A stretch of 64,000 bases of DNA, from the NCBI GenBank assembly GCA_041392835.1, contig JAWKLF010000001.1, forward strand, positions 992,001 to 1,056,000, written 5' to 3'. Positions 62,135-64,000 of the stretch are shown here, piece by piece. How positions within the stretch are numbered: the stretch's first letter is position 1; each line of letters starts with the position of its first letter. A program made the translations under genes and the position numbers. Under the pieces are notes generated by a model. The model searched no databases, was not told the DNA's origin, and saw only the letters and a program-made list of their open reading frames with translations. The DNA is from OLB11 sp041392835 (GTDB lineage: Bacteria; Bacteroidota; Bacteroidia; Chitinophagales; Chitinophagaceae).

Positions 62135-62584
62135 TTAAATGATTTCTACAGCACCGCCTACTGCTTCGATTGCTTTTTTAGCGGTTTCGCTAATGGCATT
62201 TACTCTAAAATCAATTTTTGACTTGATTTCACCTCGTCCTAAGATTTTGATTAAATCTGTACGGCTCAAAATTCCATGTACATATAAAGATTCTGGAGAA
62301 ATTTCAGTAAGTTGATAGCGAGAAGCTAATTCATCTATTTGACCAAGATTTAATACTTTGTATGAAATGCGATTGATATTTTTGAAGCCACGTTTTGGTA
62401 AACGACGGTGTATAGGCATTTGTCCACCTTCACTACCTCTACGATAATTGAAACCGGCTCTTGCTTGTGCTCCTTTATTACCTTTTGTAGCTGTACCACC
62501 TTTTCCAGAGCCACTTCCACGACCAAGTCTTTTTCCTTCTTTATGTACAGCACCTTCGGCTGGTTTTAATGAGTGTAAGTTCAT
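62135..62584 (-). CDS. rplO: 50S ribosomal protein L15
   Basis: 149 residues: MNLHSLKPAEGAVHKEGKRL, then LGRGSGSGKGGTATKGNKGA and FNYRRGSEGGQMPIHRRLPK, all standard L15 blocks with the Gly-rich rRNA-binding N-terminus. It lies between rpmD and secY as in the conserved spc order. Confidence 0.97.
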   Translation of the reverse strand: MNLHSLKPAEGAVHKEGKRLGRGSGSGKGGTATKGNKGAQARAGFNYRRGSEGGQMPIHRRLPKRGFKNINRISYKVLNLGQIDELASRYQLTEISPESLYVHGILSRTDLIKILGRGEIKSKIDFRVNAISETAKKAIEAVGGAVEII

Positions 62585-62596
62585 ATTTTGAATATC

Positions 62597-62773
62597 TTAT
62601 TTTTCAGTTTTTACTAAATGTTCTACTTTTTTTACCATACCGAGTATTTGAGGTGTGGCCTCGTGCTCTACGGTTTGGCTTATTTTTTTAAGTCCAAGAG
62701 CGGTAAGCGTTGCTTTTTGACGGCTTGAACGATCAATGGCGCTTTTAATTTGTGTTATTTTTATTTTGCTCAT
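62597..62773 (-). CDS. rpmD: 50S ribosomal protein L30
   Basis: 58 residues, ATG at 62771-62773 to TAA at 62597-62599: MSKIKITQIKSAIDRSSRQK followed by TLTALGLKKISQTVEHEAT and a Lys-rich tail. The L30 pattern (I-x-Q-x-K-S-x-I, L-x-x-L-G-L-K/R-K) is clear. It fits exactly between rpsE and rplO, the expected spc position. Confidence 0.95.
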   Translation of the reverse strand: MSKIKITQIKSAIDRSSRQKATLTALGLKKISQTVEHEATPQILGMVKKVEHLVKTEK

Positions 62774-62804
62774 AGTCTATGTGTTTATGTTCAAAGGTTA
62801 GTAA

Positions 62805-63323
62805 TTAACCGTTGAATACTTTTTTTAATGATAAATTTCTGTCTTTTGCTATTTGTATAGGTTCTCTCATTTGTGAAAGAGCGGCTATAGTAGCTTTTAC
62901 TACGTTGTGCGGATTAGCAGAACCTAAGGATTTTGCTAATACGTCTGTTACACCTACGCTTTCTAATACTGCACGCATGCTACCTCCAGCAATTACACCA
63001 GTACCATGAGTAGCAGGTTTTATAAGTACTTTGGCAGCACCTTCTTTTACAAATAGTTCGTGAGGTACAGTGCCATGAAGTATAGGTACTTTTACAAGAT
63101 TTTTCTTAGCGTCGTCTATGCCTTTTTGAATGGCCATTTGGACTTCTTTGGCTTTGCCTAAACCGTGACCTATGACACCATTGCCATTTCCAACAACTAC
63201 AAGGGCTGAGAAGCTAAATGTTCTACCTCCTTTGGTTGTTTTTACTACACGATTAACGGCAACTACCTTTTCATGTAGTTCGATTTCGCCTGCTTTTACT
63301 TTATTTAATGCTGTTTTAGCCAT
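62805..63323 (-). CDS. rpsE: 30S ribosomal protein S5
   Basis: 172 residues. N-terminal LHEKVVAVNRVVKTTKGGRT and FSFSALVVVGNGNGVIGHGLGK belong to the dsRNA-binding domain, and VIAGGSMRAVLESVGVTDVL to the C-terminal domain; these are the standard S5 signatures. It sits between rplR and rpmD. It helps keep decoding accurate. Confidence 0.97.
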   Translation of the reverse strand: MAKTALNKVKAGEIELHEKVVAVNRVVKTTKGGRTFSFSALVVVGNGNGVIGHGLGKAKEVQMAIQKGIDDAKKNLVKVPILHGTVPHELFVKEGAAKVLIKPATHGTGVIAGGSMRAVLESVGVTDVLAKSLGSANPHNVVKATIAALSQMREPIQIAKDRNLSLKKVFNG

Positions 63324-63351
63324 TTTTTTTAAATCTTTTTAATTTTGAATA

Positions 63352-63702
63352 TTAGAATTTTAATCCTCCTTCACGTGCGCCTTCTGCCAATGCTTTTACT
63401 CGTCCATGATAGAGGTATCCACCTCGATCAAAAACACATTTTTCAATGTTTTTTGTTTTAGCTATTTCGGCTAACATAAGACCTACTGCTTTAGATTGGT
63501 CTACTTTATTGCCTTTGGTGCTAAACGTTTTGCTGTTTGTACTTGATGAAGCAAGCGTTATACCTTTAGTATCATCAATGAGTTGTGCACTGATACCTTT
63601 ATTGCTTCTAAAAACAGATAAACGAGGACATTCAGGAGTGCCGCTTATTTTACTACGGATTCTCCATTTTAGCTTCTGTCTTCTGATTACTTTTGTATCC
63701 AT
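63352..63702 (-). CDS. rplR: 50S ribosomal protein L18
   Basis: 116 residues: RQKLKWRIRSKISGTPECPR, LSVFRSNKGISAQLIDDTKG and the C-terminal CVFDRGGYLYHGRVKALAEG are L18 blocks. It binds 5S rRNA. Its position between rplF and rpsE is the standard spc order. Confidence 0.97.
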   Translation of the reverse strand: MDTKVIRRQKLKWRIRSKISGTPECPRLSVFRSNKGISAQLIDDTKGITLASSSTNSKTFSTKGNKVDQSKAVGLMLAEIAKTKNIEKCVFDRGGYLYHGRVKALAEGAREGGLKF

Positions 63703-63761
63703 GTTTTATTATTTTTTTTTCTTGAATGACTTTTAACCATTCCAATTTTTTAATATTTTAA

Positions 63762-64000
63762 TTATTTACCAGCGGCTTTACCTGCTTTACGTCTGATGTA
63801 TTCGCCTACATATTTAACACCTTTTCCTTTGTATGGTTCTGGTTTACGTAGACCTCTAATTTTGGCAGCTACTTGACCCAAAAGTTGTTTGTCTGAACCT
63901 TGTAAGGTAATGATAGGGTTAGCCCCTTTTTCGGTAAGGGTTTCTACTTTTAATTCTTTTGGAATTTCAAAGATGATATTGTGCGAATAGCCTAATGAAA
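63762..64000 (-). CDS. rplF: 50S ribosomal protein L6, partial (N-terminal part lies outside the window)
   Basis: The last ~78 codons of L6 are readable on the minus strand, entering at the window edge as SLGYSHNIIFEIP and containing LRGLRKPEPYKGKG-type sequence (here IRGLRKPEPYKGKGVKYVGE) before the stop at 63762-63764. This is the second L6 domain and its C-terminal tail, which binds 23S rRNA near the sarcin-ricin loop. Confidence 0.95.
   Translation of the reverse strand, partial: SLGYSHNIIFEIPKELKVETLTEKGANPIITLQGSDKQLLGQVAAKIRGLRKPEPYKGKGVKYVGEYIRRKAGKAAGK

Noticed and set aside
1..64000. CRISPR arrays, tRNA or rRNA genes, prophage and insertion sequences
   Set aside because: No spaced direct repeats, no cloverleaf-like segments and no transposase or phage-type ORFs were seen by reading; covariance and HMM searches were not possible.

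Overview
The window is AT-rich bacterial DNA from a member of the Bacteroidota (Bacteroidetes). The evidence is consistent across the window. Several secreted proteins end in type IX secretion (T9SS) sorting domains. There is a PorP/SprF-like protein, a PorE-like TPR/propeller/OmpA protein, a GLPGLI protein next to a TonB-receptor-like barrel, and a short Bacteroidetes-type primary sigma factor. Many genes are preceded by the Bacteroidetes -7 promoter box TAnnTTTG, often only 5-25 bases before the start codon. A futalosine-pathway MqnA points to a Cytophaga/Chitinophaga/Saprospira-like lineage rather than Bacteroides; the genus cannot be named from the sequence. No tRNA, rRNA, CRISPR array, prophage or insertion sequence was recognised.

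Layout. 1-7.6 kb: partial purB, mqnA, a peptide-type binding lipoprotein, an M16 peptidase, purL and a LOG-family protein. 7.6-11.3 kb: a small lipoprotein, a DUF58 protein, a 35-residue-repeat secreted protein and a conserved exported protein. 11.3-15.8 kb: two T9SS cargo genes on the minus strand, two small paralogous lipoproteins, intergenic repeats and an EGF-like lipoprotein. 15.9-21.8 kb: yebC, prs, an OmpA/thrombospondin-3 protein and ftsK. 21.9-28.2 kb: a T9SS module (type B cargo adhesin, PorP/SprF partner, PorE-like envelope anchor). 28.3-34.4 kb: small secreted protein, rpoD, clpP, a Cys-rich secreted protein, an EamA transporter, groES-groEL. 34.4-45.7 kb: a 1,769-residue T9SS adhesin, a tandem pair of paralogous propeller-like T9SS cargo genes (one frameshifted), an orphan signal peptide and a haloperoxidase/PAP2-like T9SS protein. 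45.7-49.6 kb: a small gene remnant, GLPGLI protein and outer-membrane barrel. 49.7-60.6 kb: radical SAM/SPASM, PBP2-RodA, MBL hydrolase, hmgA, a SnoaL-like protein, accA-DUF6913-like-dapA, a tyrosine phosphatase and fabI. 60.7-64 kb: the distal spc operon (rplF-rplR-rpsE-rpmD-rplO-secY), ending in a terminator directly after secY.

The most interesting signal is two probable phase-variation (contingency) loci. In each, a simple sequence repeat lies between the first ATG after a promoter-like box and the hydrophobic core of the signal peptide of a T9SS cargo protein. At 34651-34699 there are seven copies of a 7-base unit; at 13806-13811 (minus-strand gene) there is a run of six G. In both cases the present repeat number puts the first ATG out of frame, and adding one unit would join it to the main ORF and create a complete signal peptide with a basic N-terminus. 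In both cases an internal ATG remains that gives only a clipped signal peptide. Nearby signs of turnover of secreted genes (a 62-base identical stretch in two sorting domains, a one-base frameshift that detaches a sorting domain, an orphan signal peptide) fit a set of rapidly diversifying surface proteins.
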